DNA of 64,000 nt from Zonotrichia leucophrys gambelii. Lineage: Eukaryota; Chordata; Aves; Passeriformes; Passerellidae. Where the stretch lies: contig NC_088172.1 of assembly GCF_028769735.1 (NCBI RefSeq), positions 66,798,631 through 66,862,630 of the forward strand. The letters run 5' to 3'. The position numbers were made by a program, and so were the translations under genes. Under the pieces are notes generated by a model. The model saw only the letters and a program-made list of their open reading frames with translations, had not been told where the DNA came from and did not search any database. Of the stretch, positions 26,034 through 38,975 are shown one piece after another. How positions within the stretch are numbered: position 1 is the stretch's first letter; each line of letters starts with the position of its first letter.

Positions 26034-29000
26034 GTTCTTTACCGAGGGGGAAAGGTATATGTGTTTGTGAGGACACACTGGAGAAAGCTGGCAACCCATG
26101 GTCCTTTCTCCCCAGGATGTTTTGGTTGCCTCCACTGCTGAGATTTTGAAAAGTGAACTAGTATTAACCACGTCCTGCTTCACTTCATCTTCCTCCCAGT
26201 TTGTTGGCTAGGCTCGACAGGCATCTAAATTTGCACTGGTCCATCACTCATCCCCAGTGGGCTCTCACTACTCTGAAGCTTTAGTGTTCCAGAAAGCACC
26301 ACCTGAATGCTAACTGGGACACCCTCACCAGGATCTGCTGCTGCTCCTCATTGCTGCTCTCTGTGGTCCTACACAAACTCTTGGCTCTATCTGCTTCCTC
26401 CTACTAAGATGACCATTTGACAGATATGTTTCTTTCTCTTGCCCTCAAAATATTCTTTCTGTTCATGTTCAACTGACCTCACCAGTCTGTGTTTGGAGTA
26501 AGGATCACAACTCAGCTGGCAATATTTGGGACAGCATTCTTGTTCTTTCATTACTTCAGAGTCACAATATTCCTTTCGCTATTTCCAAGCTCAGTTTCTT
26601 CCAAAACACCTCTCACATGAGCCATTGCTACCTGAAATGCTGAAGTGAGACCTGGGCCAGTTAGTAATTTCCTTCTACCTGCTGTCAGGTGTAGGGGCAG
26701 AGGTGCTGCTCCTCTGCACCTTTTGTCCTTTTGTCTCAGGCATACCTGTTCCCTGTTCAATCCAGGGTGCCAGGACTAAGTGTCCTGACTCTCAAGGCAC
26801 ACACCACAAGAACCATTTGCCAGACAACCTTAGTGTCAAATACACAAAACTGGAATCCAAAAAGGCTCCTCAAATCAGTGTTGGTTACATGAGGTTTGTG
26901 TGATCTGTTCCTTGACTTCTCAACATTAGTGTGAAGGCACAGGGTCAACACACCCACAGCTAACCACTGCATTTAACACTGCAGAACTGACTCTTCAGCC
27001 CCTCCTGGGCCAGGAAAGGCTTCACACTAGTGAGGTGTCTAGGTCTCTGCCTACTTCTAAATGCAAGGATAATCTCAAAGGCGTTTTCCAGTCTGGTTTT
27101 AAATAGCATATGGGCCAACATGTCAGCTGCCACAGACACTTTCTCCCGGGCTCTAGCACCTGCCTTTCTCTCCTCATTTCTGTCTCAGTTTGGCAAAACA
27201 ACAGAAAAGTGTTCATTCTCTTTTTTTTTTTTGTGCTGTGTTATGTTGGTTTGTTTTTGGTGTTTTTAAGTGAGGAATTTTCCCCATGTTTAGCAAACCA
27301 ACTCTTTCCAGGATCAGGGAAAAGCCAACAGGAGCCAAGACCTCGATCCCAAATATGGTTGGGTCTTGTTTAACTCCTCTCCCTGTGCTTGTGGAACAAG
27401 GGTTCTTGTGAGAATTGTCGCTCCTATCTGCAACAAAGAGGGAAGGTCTCACCCACGTGAGTGAAGTTTGTCCACACTAACCCACAGTGACACATGAAAA
27501 TCTGGAAAGGGTCTCTTAATCCTCACACTGATTGTGGAGAGAAAATGACGTCTTCCTGGCAGGACATGATGTGTCACGTGTGCCAGCCATGCCTGGGTCA
27601 CCCTGCTGTAGATGGCACAGAGCAGCCCATCCTTCAGGAACACCCTTCAGCCTGTCCAACAGAAAGAGAATTCTGTTACACTGGCATCAAGGCTGGCATT
27701 CACTGCCAAACCAGGTCTCTGAGGATATCTTCATCACCCATCCCCGCAGTGGGGTGTGTTTCTCATGTCCAGGTTCACACAGCAGCCTGCTGTCAGCCAG
27801 GGTGTGTCCAGGGGGGCTGTTTTCCTTTCTGCTTTTTGACATACACAAGTGTTACATGATGCAAATTATACTTACTGTCTTTTGGGAGGAAGGAGGGAAA
27901 ATCTGCTTCGCTGTCACCAGGGCTTCAGCCTTCATGGCTGGAAAAGAGAAAGATGCCATTTCACAGCAAATGTAGGCAGCAGGACCAGAGGTGTTCTGCA
28001 TCAAATGCTGCCAGACCTGTCTGACCAACCTGATCCCCACCACCTGTGGCTTTAGGCTGGCTTGTATCCTTGTCAAATGATCCTTCCTGTTAAAACTTCA
28101 GTAGAGCTAAAACAGGCGAGCAGCTTTCACCAATATGGGATTTTTTCTACACTTTTCCCAGTGATTTTATGAGATGAGTACCCTGCCTCAGCTGTGCCAG
28201 AGAAAGGGATGGACTCCTACTTGTTGAGCTCAGTCAGAAGGTTCCTGGATATCCCTGAGTGATAGTTTTGTGGTCTCTTAAAGAATCTAATACAAACAAA
28301 TATAACAAAAATGCTTGCACTGTGATGCCTCACTGAGTTGTATTACTGAAGAAACTATGAAAGAAGCCACACTGTAATTACTAGATTTGTGTCCTCTGCT
28401 GTTCAGATGCTACTGCCTGATAACCTTGAGTGACGCCTCAGAATTCTGAAGTTACCTCAGCTCTACAGAAGTGGAACCAATAACAGGATTAATGTCTCAA
28501 ACCCAAAATTCTTGTTGAGATACAGTATTGCAAACAGTAATTTGTAATTTCCTCATCATCTGAACCAGCCACAAAGTTTCAGTAGTCAGGTAGACATTTC
28601 TTAGTGTAAGAGGCTAGTAAGAGTGCAAGAGGGTGAGAGAGAGGCTATGCCAGGAGCTGAAGAGAAGCCCTTGAGCATGAAATGAAGTTCTCAACTGCAG
28701 CCACTTTGCCTGGTTAACTGAAATGGAAGGTGAATGTGAAACTGGTCCAGTGTGAGACAAGAGATATATGGAAGAGTCAGTATTTTTCAGTTCTCCCTGA
28801 AGGCTTTTTTATGATTTAGAAATAACTTCTCTTTACATTAATTTTCTTTTTCCATCACTGTTGACTGCACAAAGACTGAAAAAGGCAAGACAGAATAATA
28901 GACTGGAAAATTTTTGCAAGCAACAGGAGATACATGGTTAAAAGTTATTTTGAGCTTCTGCTGATGAAGATGCCTCCTTATGAAGGTAGCACAAGGCTTT

Positions 29001-32000
29001 ATTTTTTAAAGCTCCCCTGTGATTGTAAGTTAATTTTAAAAGCTGCTGCTTGAATAAAGAAGAAAGGAACTGCTAGAGTCCCATTTTCTATAACCCATGA
29101 ACTAAGGGTGCTTTTTTTTGGAGAGGGCCTGAGAGAATTTTAAATGGAGTTAAAGTCTTATAATTCTAATAATTAGAAAATACCAGAACCATTGGAAAAT
29201 ACTAGATTTGTATCTTCTAATAGTCATATATACAGAGACTTTTGATTGTTTATGACTTTATCTTGTTATATCTGAGGTGACATCCTACTCTAAAAGTCTT
29301 TCATCTTCTCTCTTTCTGCGCTCCTGCAAGGCCCAGGGTGGTTTTCAGTCTGTGTTAGAGTACAGCAGCATCCAACTCACAGCAAGACTTTGAAGCTGTC
29401 ATAAACAGCAGCTTTTTCATGGGCCCGTTGCCAGCCTGCTCTCCCAAGAAGGAGCTCTTCTGTCCCTCTAGCACTGCAGTGCTCTGAACCTCAGACTGAA
29501 GCACAGCCCCTGCACGAGGACACTTAAGCACATTTCTGGCATGCCCAATTCTGCCCCGTAGCCCCTCCTGAAAGTTCAGCCTCTCAGTCTGCCTGGTTCC
29601 AGAATTTCTTCTACACTGCAGCTCTAATGTACCACCAAAAGTGCAACTTCTATTGTTGATTCTTTAGGAGCTATACAATGTTCCTAAGGGGAAACCCAAT
29701 TCTGCTTGATTTGAAGGCAATCCAAGGGTTTTCTTCCAGGTCCCTGAAAGACCAGCAAATACATTTAGTGAGGCCCCCTACCCACATGCAGAACTATGTT
29801 GAGCTGTCTATACTCACATCCAGGCCCTGTTGTCTCTTTCTCCCCTCTGACTTGTTCTAACAGCTCAGTACAACACCAGAGTAGGTTTTGTTTCCTTCTG
29901 AGCAACAGCATTGCCATCTCCTCAAACCCAAATCAGTCACGGGATTTTTTAAGTAACCATCTTGCGGTTACCTGTGCTGTGCTTAGAGTGGCACAGTTCC
30001 CAGTTTGACAGGCTTCACGACTAATCAAAGCAGAGGGCTTTTCTGAGATCAGAGGTTTCTACCTTTTCACAAGCCATCAAACTACTGGGAAGGAAGAATA
30101 GCTTAACTTCTTGCTAACACCACAGTGCAAATCTGGAAGTGAGCAATGTTCTGCACTATAGAGCTGGAGTGTGCCTCACCATGCTCCACCAGGACTTCAG
30201 TACTGGTCCCACACTGCCTCACCCCTGCCCATTCCAACCCTAAATATACAGCAGAGGATCCTCAACTGCCCTTCATCCGTCTCCTTTCTGTGCCTGAGAC
30301 TAGATCTAATTTGTGCTTGTGTAGCTTTATCTATATGTGCAGTTTTCTGCAGGAAGAGGTTAAAACTAGTCCATAGGACACATCAGTGTCCCTGCATTTA
30401 TTCACTTCAGTAGGTTTAACATAACAATATTAAATTCCACTTCCCAGTGCAACCTTGTGCACAGAGAAAACACTGCCCCTTCCCAGACAAATGATCAGTG
30501 GGGGCCATCCTTTCAGCACCTTGTGCTGCTGGGCAATAACTGTGGCAAAGCAGCAAAATTTCTGTTCTCCTCAAAGTGTTGGCAAATTCTACACCCCTGA
30601 GACTTTTCTGCACTGCCACATCTTGAGATGGAGCCTTAAATACTGTTAAATATCATATTTACTAAAAATAAAGCACACAGTTCACTAGCAATCATTCCAA
30701 GTAACTGTGTGCCCCAGGCTGGCAGCTAACAACACACTGCTGTGGTTTTAGATTAAACTCCCATGTTAAGAACAAAAACCAGGAGAGGAAAGGAGCAATG
30801 ATTCCCAAGAAAGAAATCTGTCTTTAGCTATGTGATTAGCTCAGCTTCTGCTCTCCTATACTGTTGGAACAAAGGAGGAAAAAAATAAACTCCAAGCAAT
30901 TAGGTTTGATTGATTTGAATGATCTCTTTTATTTTCCTTCCTGTTGAAAGTTTGTTTCAATTTCCCTTCTTAATGCCTCAAGGACGAGACAATCAAGTAA
31001 ATATAAAATTATTCATTAGCAGAATTTGATTCTTTCACACAGAAAAAAAAAAAAAGCAAGTAATCTGTGTAAAAACACAGTAGTGACAAGAAAATGTATA
31101 GATGCTATTTGTTGTCAAAGACCACACAACTGGACAGTGTTCAGTTTGCTTCCCATGACGAACAGATAATTTTATTATACAACAGCATGTCAGGATGCAT
31201 AAATTTTTAAAAAATTCTAACTACACTGAGAGACGAGTAAAAGAAAAAGGCTGTTCTGCAAGATTTCCTGTTCCGTGATGCATGGGCAATTGGCCTACAT
31301 TTGTGACCCCATTTTTCTTTCAGCTCTGTAGCTGTACTGCACAGACCCAATCCTTTGCTTCAAAGTCTGAAGGAATGGGAATGGCCAATGCCGGGTCCAG
31401 ACTGAGTCTGGAATGAGCTGCACTGCTCTCTGGCCCACACGCTTTCTAGCTTCCACATGGCTCCAGGCCTGAACCAGACCTTACGTGCTGCTCTCCAGCA
31501 GAGGAAGACATAGAAAGAGGCAGTCTCCTCCCTCGGGACCTCTGTGAATGGCACTCCAGCTGCAGCCCCAGGCAGGGTGGGGCCGTGGTGGGGAAGGCGC
31601 TGTGCCACAGGAAGAGAACCTCTGCGGCTCTGCTCCCACCATCCACACGGGACAGGAGTCACTGCCCTGAAAAATCACGCATTTCACAGGCTCTCTACAT
31701 GGCTTGTACTGCTAGAGCTGCAGCATTACAAGGTATTTCTGTGACAAAAACCAGTGGGGCAGAGCTGTGAGGTCATGTAGTCTACATGAGCTGCTACAGC
31801 CACGCATCTCCTAAGCTTTTCCCAATTTGCTAGCTCATTCCCTACAACACCAGAACACAGCCAAAACTAAGGTCCACCTTCTGAATTTTTGTTTACAAAC
31901 GGGATTATGACCTCTTGGTTAAACCAGGAGGTTTTGCTCCTGGTTTTTGGTCAGAGTGCTCCTCATGGTTAATCTCTAACGTGATGTAGTTATTTATTCA

Positions 32001-34848
32001 GATTTTTTTAACTCAATCCTTGCACCTGCTTCTCCCTGCTGTAAACTGCCCAGCTTGGTATCTGCTTCACCATCAAGAACGCATGCCCCATGGAAGGGAG
32101 CACGGCCTCGGCCATCCCCTGTCAGTGCAAAGGGAATTTCCTGCACCAAGCCACAGCTCTTGTGTGGCTGCCAGCACTCTTACTGTGTCAAACAAATGTA
32201 CATAACTTGCTCTCTGCTACCACCCATTGCCTTCTCAGCTTCATTGTTCTTTGGGTTAGTCTCAATTCATGTGCATGTGCTCGATTTAATTTTCTTTGTA
32301 CAAGCTGGATTGACTCGGGTTCTTTTGAAGTGGTACTTGGCACTGATTTCTGCCTATATTTTTGTGCCTCTCAGGGTCCCTTTGCATTTTTCCACAGTTC
32401 ATCTTAATACATTTTGATATTTAGTGCAAAAGCATGCATGCAAGGAATTAGTGCAGAAGAGCTTCTATGCATTAACACCACACTAGTGTATCCGAATCTC
32501 TCTTCCCAGGCTGGATGAGACCTATACCCCCAAAGCATTTGTTTGACTGGCACTTCCAACTCATTCAAATCAAGTGCCATCAAATTAGCACACATTCATT
32601 GAAACCAGAAACTCATGAATGTATTCATTCATTTTCACTTTCATGGAAGAAGACCATGAGAATTTGTCCTCTTTTTCTGAGATCATCAGCACCTCCCGAC
32701 ATCTGTGACCACAGCTTAAAGAGACCTGCACTGTCAAAACCTGCTTAAAATTCAAACCTTCTTGTACAGTCAATAGTTTCTGTTAGGGTGACTAATTCCA
32801 AATTTTACCAGGGCTTAATTAGCATTAGTCTACTGAGTGAATGCAACTGACAAATACCAGGTTTGCACTGCTACATTTAACAGCAACTCCTGTATGTTTA
32901 TGTTGCTTTTTAATGACAGAGCCTATTACTTAAACCTACGGTTTATTCCATAAAGAATTACTTTAGATTTCATATTTCTCTCATGAATATGTGCTAAATT
33001 ATGAAGTTCAAGTGTATGTAATTCTCACCTCCAGGATTGCTTTAGTCTCTGAAACCCAGAACCTACATTTTGTAATTTCACCTTGCCTTGCTTGGAATGC
33101 TTTGAACTACTTATCTTTCAATTTTATCAGTTTCCTTTTAATGAACAGAGCACAGACCTCTTACTTTGCAGTTCAAAGGAGATGAAGAAAACATCAGTCA
33201 GGATGTCAGGTATGTAACACCATAAAGGTGTTTTTCTTATAAAGGCTGCCAGAATAATTTTGCAAAACCCAATCTCTGTCTAATGTTTCTAGGTAGCCAA
33301 GTATCACATTGCTTTCAAGGAAATGAATGCTTCTAGATTTTGCTGAGATTCATTCCTAATTTATCCTTAGATAGACAGTTTATTTAGCCTTACTTAGCCA
33401 GTTTTAAGCATTTTATTCATGTTTAGAAAGAACTGGAAAGAATTGCCAGGGAGAGCAGACAGCACTGTGAGGGGTAGGCACAGCCAGAGACACTGCTGAG
33501 AGCAGCCTGTTTGCCCACAACTGCCCCCTTCCCTCTCTGCCCATGCTTGTTCCTCCAAACCACCATGACCCCCCTTTCTCCCCTTTGGGTTCTGGCTCTA
33601 AGTAACCCAGAACAGGATTTATGCACCCCCCCAAACAGTCTTCTCCAGCATCCCATGAGCCCATGTCTCTGTAGGTCACTAAGCCCATGAGGTGACCCAC
33701 GGGCTTGCCTGAGAGCATCTCCCCTGAGATGGCCCAGGAAGGGAAAGGCAAAGGGGTTTCAGCTTCAAGAGCTCCAGTTCAGTATTGGGCTTCTTGTTGC
33801 CCTTGCTGTTCTGCACTCCCAAGAGCTGAGCCTTAATCCCAGACCCAACCTCCACCGCTGTACAAAGCAGGTGGGCTGCACCATCCCCTCTCTTCACGGG
33901 CAGCGCTCCCCATGCAGAAGGCTTGCTGCCACTGAGGGTTCTGAGGGCTTGCTGATGTGGGTGGCTCCAGAGTGCTGAGCACACAGCCCCACAACTCCAG
34001 AGAGTAGCTGCTGCATCACAGCAGCCCCCAGCAGTGGCAGATGCACCTGCACAAGTTACCTCTTTCCTCTGGTGCACTCTCTATTTGTGGAGCTGAGCTT
34101 TTAATCACATAACCTAACCCAAACCAGAATTACATGTCTGAAGCATGATGGGAACATCAGTTTAAAAACAAGTCTGCCACAATCACCTAAGTCAAAATGC
34201 ATCTGGAAACACTGCTCTGCCACATGCCAGCCTTTTCCCAATAGTTCCCTTTGCAGCATGGCCTGAAAGACACCTGTAAGCCAAAACAAACCCTGTTGTG
34301 AGTGCAAGGTAAAGACTTTTCCATCTCAGAGAAAAAAAAAGCTGAAGCAGTTTCTTGCTATGAAAGTGCATATGACACTTCTACAGGGGAACAGAGCAAA
34401 TGACCTGATTTTACTACCTTGTATCTGTTGTGGTTTCCCTATAGCACAGAGCAATTGAAGCAAAACACTTAAAGTTGTTAAGAAACTGAAAAACAAACTG
34501 AAAATTTCTAGAAACCTTATAGTTTGTTTTTAAACTTAGATCTAAGTATAAGGATCAGCTGCAGCTATTCACACAGCACATGATTCAATTATGTTCCAAG
34601 TCCATGTTTTCTAAGAGATTTCTTCAAGGACATAAGATTTAAATCCTTACAATAGAGTCAATGTTAAATTACTGTATTTGCAAATGTTGGCCTTCCTCTG
34701 TGGGAGGGTTAGCATGAACATAAACACCTGCACTGATAAACTGTAGCAAAACTATTTCTACCTAGAGAGTGGTTTGCATGCACAGAGGCAGCCAGATGGC
34801 CTGTCTATCCCTTTAATATCCAATTTTCCACACAGAAGTCTGCTTCTC
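26034..34848. other. Intergenic between CCR6 and CEP43
   Basis: Mostly unique sequence with mixed composition. GC-richer patches at about 27.5-28.1, 31.36-31.70 and 33.43-34.09 kb hold chance frames on both strands. No gene is recognised. Confidence 0.5.
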
Positions 34849-35470
34849 TAGAATCACGGAATAATCTAAGTTGAAAGGGCTTGGTGGAGGTCGAGCCTGC
34901 TACTCAAAGCAGAACTGACTTCAAAGCTAGATCAGGTGGCTCTGAGTTTGTCCATTTGAGTTTTGAAAATTTTACAGTGATGGAGACTTCACAACCTCTC
35001 TGGCTACCTGCTCTAAGTCCTGGACCATTTTCATGATGATTCTTTAGATTTTATTTCATGTATGCAACTGGAATTTCTCTCACTGCAGATTGTTGTCCTT
35101 TTACTGGGCACCTGTAGAAAGAATACAGGTCTCTTTTCCATATGGTAAGCATGGAAGTTCAGTTCAGCCACCCATCTTTACCTTCTCTTCTACAGGCAGA
35201 ACAATCTCAGCTCTTCATGGATCCCACACCCCAGCCCCACCACCACCCTCTAAGCTCCTGTTCCAAAAAAAAAAAATGAATCCATTGGTAGAACTCTCAC
35301 CCTAGGGGAGCCAAGCTGAGCACAGCACTCCAGGTACTGGTCTCACAAGGAAGGGGAAGTAACCACTTCCCTCAGCCTGCACACTGACCCACACTTGCAG
35401 GCTTTCATTCTTCACAGCTGCCCCCAGGCCCTTTTCTGCAAAGCTGCTTTTTATCCAGCCTACCTGTCCA
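34849..35470 (-). mobile_element. CR1 LINE fragment
   Basis: The minus-strand CR1 tail appears as tagaatcacggaataatcta, then ttgaaagggcttggtggagg. Further in, agccaagctgagcacagcac and ttccctcagcctgcacactg-like text match the upstream part of CR1. The far boundary is approximate. Confidence 0.75.
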
Positions 35471-36674
35471 CGATTTGGCTACAGAAATGCTTTGGGAGAT
35501 TCTGGCACCTAGCCTTAGAAGATTTAGCTTCAGTATGAATGAGATCCCTTACCAATCCACCAAAACTGCCCCTCTTGAAATTCAGTTCAATTTCTTTTGG
35601 CTCTGCCTTACAAGGAAAATATCAAACCAAAGGGAATGCCAAAAGACATGCATCTGTGACGCCACAAAGTTCTAGCTATGGATGAATTTTTTTTCCCTGA
35701 GAAGGCTGGTCTTTGTTAACAGCATTTCATCAGTGAAAATGACTATACTAAAATGAAAAGTAAGTAGTAAACCCTATCTTTACCAGGATCACCTAATCAT
35801 GTGTTTCAGTTGTCTCAAGAGCTAGGTGTAGTGTCTATATGTTATCAAAACAGTCTAAAGCTGATAGCAATTTTATTATATCTGGGGAAATCACTTACAA
35901 GGAAAGATTTTATAAGATGGGCTGTGGTTTCCTACTTAACTTAAAAAGAGGTGGAATGCAGCAATTTCACTTAAAAAAAAAAAAAGAGACAGGTATTATT
36001 TTTATAATTCATCCTTATTACAAGAGCCATGTTAATGCTATGAAACTGTCAGTCATAGTCTAGGTTTTACTTCTGAAAAACCACAGAATTTGTTAAAAAA
36101 ATTACCAAGAGCATTTAACAAAATGGAGTATTTCTAACCAGACCTAGTTGATGCAGAACCGCACAGAGCAGTCATCAGTGTCCCTTTCCAACACTTGCTT
36201 CTCTGCTCACAGAAATGTTCCCATCTTTTTATGACAGGGCTCTGGTTGTCAATTCTAACATCTGAGGTGGGGTACCCAATTACATCTGGGAGAAGCCTAT
36301 GTGAAATACTGACCAATATGGTTTGAAATACACTGTGAAACAAGTATTCAAGGGAGCTTAACTTGTCACTTATGTTTAAATACCTCTAACAATGGTAAAT
36401 GAGACAAGATTTTCCCAATCAAGATTGTTGGGTTTCTTTCCTTTGTTGAATCATAAACCACCTGACAACCTGGGCTGATACCACTAATGTAATTCTGTGA
36501 AGTCTTAACCAGATTCACCATCAGGAATTGCAAGATCCTTTGGGCTTAAAAGGATTCTCAAATGCAGACTGGACTATAAAAAGAGCATTTTTCATAAAAC
36601 CCCCTCAAATCTCATAGAGCTTCCTTAATTTATCTAAATGTTAAGACTTCTGGATCAACGAGTCTCAAAACACA
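35471..36674. other. CEP43 3' flank
   Basis: AT-rich sequence past the presumed CEP43 poly(A) site, with an A13 run near 35972. Nothing else seen. Confidence 0.5.
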
Positions 36675-38900
36675 ATTTAGCCAGCACAATAGCTTTATTT
36701 TACAATTTGATTTATTACACACAATTCAGTAAAAGTTCACAGGAGGAACAGCATGGAGACGTACCACTTTTTGGTATTTCCTTCAATTAGAGCCAAAGTG
36801 CAAGGTCTCCAATTAACTCCCTAAGGTAAGAGAACAATACTTGGCTGTTAACACAAGTCATGTTAACACTTAAAATATCTAATTAGTTAATGAAAAGGCC
36901 ACATCTTCAAATGCAACTAGAAGTATTTTAATAAAGTTTTGGTTTCTTTTGGTATGATAAATTGCCACATATCCTACAGCTAACAGGTAATGGAACATCA
37001 TGTTTTCACAAGGCATGTAAGAAAGCAAACAACACTGCCTCTGCATTATTCCATACACCTTAAAAATGAATGCCAAAAGCAACTGTTCATGTGAAATTTT
37101 ATTTCCTTCAGACATGCTGATACTCTTCTTAAGAAAAAAGAAAGGAAAAAAGTCTAATCCAAACTTCTCCATTTACATTATCTTGAGGCACAGGTTCCCG
37201 TAACCTTAAATGAATTTTTTACATAGGCTATATCATATGTTACAGTATTGTTCCTATCTGAAGTTATGGCACATTGACTTCCTGGGGTGAAAAAATTCTC
37301 CTCTGCGCTCAGCTGCTACAATATGGCACAAAGTTACAAGTCAACACCATGACTAAATACTCCAATGCTTTTTTGCTGGCTATTTTTGGGGTGCACATAA
37401 ATAAAAGGCACACTTTTGCTGTCTCCTCTCAAATCATTTATGTAATGTACAAGCCTAACTTCATAGCACTGCTCCAGGCCTGCTGGCCCAGTGCAAAAAA
37501 ACATTTAAGTCAGCTTCTAGTGATAGTAGCAGCTTTAAATGCTTAACCAATGGCTTTAGTTTAGCATGTTACTTCCACTGTGGTTACTACTCATGACAGG
37601 CCAACAGTGTTTCTGAAAAATAAAATTACAAATCTTCAAAAAAAGAAAACTAAGTTAAAAATAAAATTATTTATATTCACTTACATGTCTATTTTCCAGA
37701 TGTGTTCACAATGTTCAGAAAGTGCACATTTTGAAGTCTTGTTTTAATATTACAAATGTCCATGACCTACACATTATAGCAGTGCCACTTGTAACAGAAT
37801 CATTGAAGAACTGTCAACCTTGCCAGGACTGACCCTGTTCTGCAAGAGCATTGTGAAAATACAAGAATTTGCTCTTAGCTAGAACTTAGTGTCCATAATG
37901 TCTTCAGTATGGTATTTTTAAATATTTGCATTAAACTTTGTACAGCAGTCAGAATCTGAAAACCAGAAGTTTAGTAGTTTCTCTTTTTGGCGCTCATTTT
38001 TACTTAAAATATTTTTCAAGAATGAAAATGATCTTATAGCACATGAAGAACCCTCAAAAATAAAAGCTCCACTAAGTATTACACACTGTTAAAAACTTAC
38101 CCCATAAGATTTAGTTACTGATTTGTGAATCCTTACAAAATTACTTTTCGTGATTTAACAACAAATAACATAGATGAAATTGTCATATATAAAAACAGCT
38201 TAGGTCTTAACATCAATGGTCTGACAAACATATTTAAACAAGAATATTCTGGGTTAAGACTAGTGCTAAATTTAGCTCCTAAATGTAGCTAAATTTAGGT
38301 TAAAGAGTTTAGGTACTCTCAACTTAATATGCCTTTAAAAAAGGTAAAGTCCAACTTTCAGAGGAGTCTGTAAAAGAACAGTTTCAAGTAAGTCTGGAGT
38401 AATCAGGTATTGTGGCTAGAGTTACCATAAATACGGACTACATGCTGACTTGACAAGGTTGTGTTAAAAGAAGTGTGAGTTGAACCACTACCTTTGAAGG
38501 TTCTTGCTTTGGTTATCTTTAAAAAAAAAAATCTGAGACTGTTAAAACAACAGTGCAAGTTCACTATAAAGCCACATGCCTCTTTCTTGATGTTCTCTTA
38601 CCAGTTGGTTTTTATTATGTCCACTGCCAGCAATGGACATTCTGCTTGGAAAATCCACCTCCTTCTGTGAAAGGTTTGGCTGAATCAAATGAAGAAAGTA
38701 ATTCTGATATCAGACTCAAATGGGAACACATTTCATGTAGTTCTTGTTCAGAATATTTAAAAACCTTCTTCACCAATAGTATTTTTGAAACACAAGGCAC
38801 AAATAGGGAGTGGACATTCCAGCAAAAGGTGATTGTCTGAAATTAATAGTCCACAGCAGTCTTCTAGTCCAGCACAATGAAAGATTTTTGCTGTCCAATT
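36675..38900 (-). other. CEP43: Probable CEP43 3' untranslated region
   Basis: AT-rich sequence after the stop with no reading frame of note. Two AATAAA hexamers on the minus strand close together at 36711-36716 and 36694-36699 form the best candidate end. An earlier one near 37097-37104 could give a shorter form. The length of about 2.2 kb is inferred, not shown by a transcript. Confidence 0.5.
36694..36716 (-). terminator. Likely CEP43 polyadenylation signals (two AATAAA)
   Basis: Two AATAAA hexamers on the minus strand 17 bases apart are followed by an AT-rich then mixed stretch, a layout typical of a cleavage site about 20 bases further on. Confidence 0.5.
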
Positions 38901-38975
38901 CTATGCCACGTCTTCTAGGTAATCTGCAACGTCGCTTAACTGAGAAATGGTAAGGTCTTGTGTGATGCTTTCGAG
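38901..38975 (-). CDS. CEP43: CEP43 coding exon 12 and stop (residues 346-369)
   Basis: Acceptor tttattttctag, then [24 protein letters not shown] and TAG. The C terminus is the same as human apart from a few conservative changes. Confidence 0.95.
   Translation of the reverse strand, partial: LESITQDLTISQLSDVADYLEDVA

Noticed and set aside
31921..31946. 10-base-arm hairpin AAACCAGGAG / CTCCTGGTTT
   Set aside because: Short arms; expected by chance at this window size.
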